In this document: positions 5,900-6,821 of the stretch, piece after piece
Layout: every line of letters begins with the position of its first letter
Numbering within the stretch: position 1 is the first letter of the stretch
The notes under the pieces: model-generated
The model's input: the letters and a program-made list of their open reading frames with translations, nothing else
Database searches by the model: none
Told to the model about the DNA's origin: nothing
DNA from: Syntrophobacteria bacterium
GTDB lineage: Bacteria > Desulfobacterota > DSWW01
Assembly (NCBI GenBank): GCA_030145435.1
Contig: JAQYVQ010000277.1
Coordinates: 1-6,821, forward strand
DNA length: 6,821 nucleotides
Direction: 5' to 3'
Position numbers and translations under genes: made by a program

Positions 5900-6487
5900 T
5901 TGAAACTCCTGCTCATCAGCGGCTTCCTCGGTTCCGGCAAGACCACCCTCCTCCTGCAGATCGCCCGGAGGCTGGCGGCGGCCTCCCAGAAGGTCGCGAT
6001 CATCGAGAACGAGGTGGGGGAGATCGGGATCGACGGGCAGTACCTTCGCCGGGAAGGCCTGGAGGTGCAGGAGATGTTCGGAGGATGTGTCTGCTGCACC
6101 CTTGCTGTGGATCTCGTCACGACCCTCAGGAAGCTCGAAGAGTCTGTTCAGCCGGACAGAGTCATCCTCGAGGCCACCGGCGTCGCCCGGCCGGGCGATA
6201 TCGTGCCGACCGTTCGCCAATATGCTTCGATGGTCGATGAAATCCAGGTCCTTGTCCTGGTGGATGGTCCCCGTTACGAGATGCTTCTGGAGGTGATGAA
6301 CCCTCTGGTGACGGCCCAGATCGGGGCGGCTGATGTCGTTGCCATCAACAAGATCGACGAAATGGATGAAGCCGGCGTTGATCGCATCCGGAGGAGCGTT
6401 AAGGATCTGAACGAAAAGACCCGGGTGGTGGCGATCTCCGCGGAGCAACAGATCAACCTCGAGGACCTGATGGGTGCACTGCAATGA
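5900..6487 (+). CDS. Short G3E-family GTPase (COG0523/CobW-like), putative metal or cofactor chaperone
   Basis: 195-residue cytoplasmic GTPase of the SIMIBI/G3E class. Walker A is GFLGSGKT (8-15, K14). The switch region ENEVGEIGIDG (36-46) and the metal-binding motif GGCVCC (61-66; C63, C65, C66) identify the CobW/YjiA-like COG0523 branch and not HypB, UreG or MeaB. EATG (91-94) is the Walker B/switch II region and NKID (140-143) gives guanine specificity. COG0523 proteins are usually above 300 residues with a C-terminal CobW_C domain. This one stops directly after the GTPase domain, so that part is absent or supplied in trans. The next gene overlaps the stop as ATGA. G3E GTPases deliver or guard metals (Zn, Co, Ni) or cobalamin enzymes. 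The neighbours here are a corrinoid protein and a presumably Zn-dependent methyltransferase, so cobalamin loading or metal insertion for that pair is a reasonable inference, not shown by sequence. Starts at TTG. Confidence 0.88.
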   Translation: MKLLLISGFLGSGKTTLLLQIARRLAAASQKVAIIENEVGEIGIDGQYLRREGLEVQEMFGGCVCCTLAVDLVTTLRKLEESVQPDRVILEATGVARPGDIVPTVRQYASMVDEIQVLVLVDGPRYEMLLEVMNPLVTAQIGAADVVAINKIDEMDEAGVDRIRRSVKDLNEKTRVVAISAEQQINLEDLMGALQ

Positions 6488-6821
6488 CCCACGATGATCA
6501 CGCGCACCCGCCACCCGATGGGGATCCCCAGCCGACGGCCTATGCGCTGCAGAGCACGTTGAGCCTCCCGGGGCCGTTGTCGGAAACGGATCTCCGGAAG
6601 GGTGTCGACGCATTCCTTGCCGAACTCACCCGTTCCCTGAGAGAGCAGGGTTGCAGGCTGATCGGCCACATAAAGGGGATTCTCGCGACAGGGGACAAGG
6701 GCCATCTCTTCTTCAGCGTGACCTCCTTCGAGCAGAGGACTCGATTCAAGGGAGGGCTGACCGGAGAATATGAGAAGATAGACCTTACGCTCAACGTGAT
6801 CGTATACGGAGTCGGCAGCGA
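6484..6821 (+). CDS. Unknown protein with His-rich N-terminus (3' end outside the window)
   Basis: An open frame from the ATG at 6484 runs off the window with 112 complete codons. Its ATG overlaps the GTPase stop (ATGA), a strong sign of a real, translationally coupled gene. The first residues MTHDDHAHPPPDGDP are rich in His and Asp, followed by Pro-rich sequence. This is a plausible flexible metal-binding tail of the kind seen on metal chaperones. From about residue 33 the protein looks like a compact alpha/beta domain: a helix (about 34-57, LSETDLRKGVDAFLAELTR) and then beta-rich sequence (GHIKGILATGD, GHLFFSVTSF, DLTLNVIVYGVG). There is no signal peptide or membrane helix. I do not recognise the family. 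It could supply in trans the missing C-terminal domain of the GTPase; this is a position-based guess. Codon use matches the neighbours, and no frameshift is seen. Confidence 0.75.
   Translation, partial: MTHDDHAHPPPDGDPQPTAYALQSTLSLPGPLSETDLRKGVDAFLAELTRSLREQGCRLIGHIKGILATGDKGHLFFSVTSFEQRTRFKGGLTGEYEKIDLTLNVIVYGVGS

Noticed and set aside
5046..5900. Long minus-strand open frame (284 residues) opposite the methyltransferase
   Set aside because: It is antisense shadow in GC-rich DNA, with a His/Leu/Asp-rich composition typical of reverse-frame translation and no recognisable domain.

Overview
The window looks like a piece of chromosome from a GC-rich anaerobic bacterium, most likely a Desulfobacterota (deltaproteobacterial) sulfate reducer or syntroph. 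This is inferred from three gene types: a single-half siroheme sulfite reductase of the small assimilatory type, a corrinoid-dependent methyltransferase pair, and a GldA/GldF/GldG-like ABC exporter. No rRNA, tRNA, CRISPR array, integrase or transposase is visible.

Layout. Bases 79-732 (+) encode the small siroheme/[4Fe-4S] reductase. A minus-strand ABC operon runs from 3784 down to 727. Its genes are a GldA-type ATPase (3784-3047), an ABC-2 permease (3050-2259) and a GldG-type auxiliary membrane protein (2250-727). They are tightly coupled by an ATGA overlap and by a Shine-Dalgarno sequence that starts inside a stop codon. The last ABC gene and the reductase gene converge and share the six bases CTATAG, with no terminator between them. 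A divergent intergenic region (3785-4076) holds a plausible promoter for the ABC operon, a weaker one for the rightward operon, a perfect 6-3-6 palindrome and a tandem heptamer.

The rightward operon starts with a cobalamin-binding corrinoid protein (4077-4709). Three bases later comes a UroD-fold methyltransferase (4713-5834). A 65-bp gap with a hairpin that resembles a dispersed REP-type repeat follows. Next is a TTG-started, short G3E (COG0523-like) GTPase (5900-6487). It overlaps by ATGA a gene that runs off the window (6484 to end). That gene encodes a protein with a His-rich N-terminus and no recognised family.

How the parts may work together. The corrinoid protein and UroD-type protein are a classic pair in which a methyl group moves on or off cobalt, as in O-, N- or S-demethylation feeding a C1 pathway. 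The most interesting part is the attached G3E GTPase plus unknown protein. G3E GTPases are metallocentre and cofactor chaperones, so this pair may load or repair cobalamin or zinc in the methyltransferase. That is an inference from gene order. The methyltransferase also has an altered zinc motif (H-x-D-x-C instead of H-x-C), which suggests a non-canonical subgroup.
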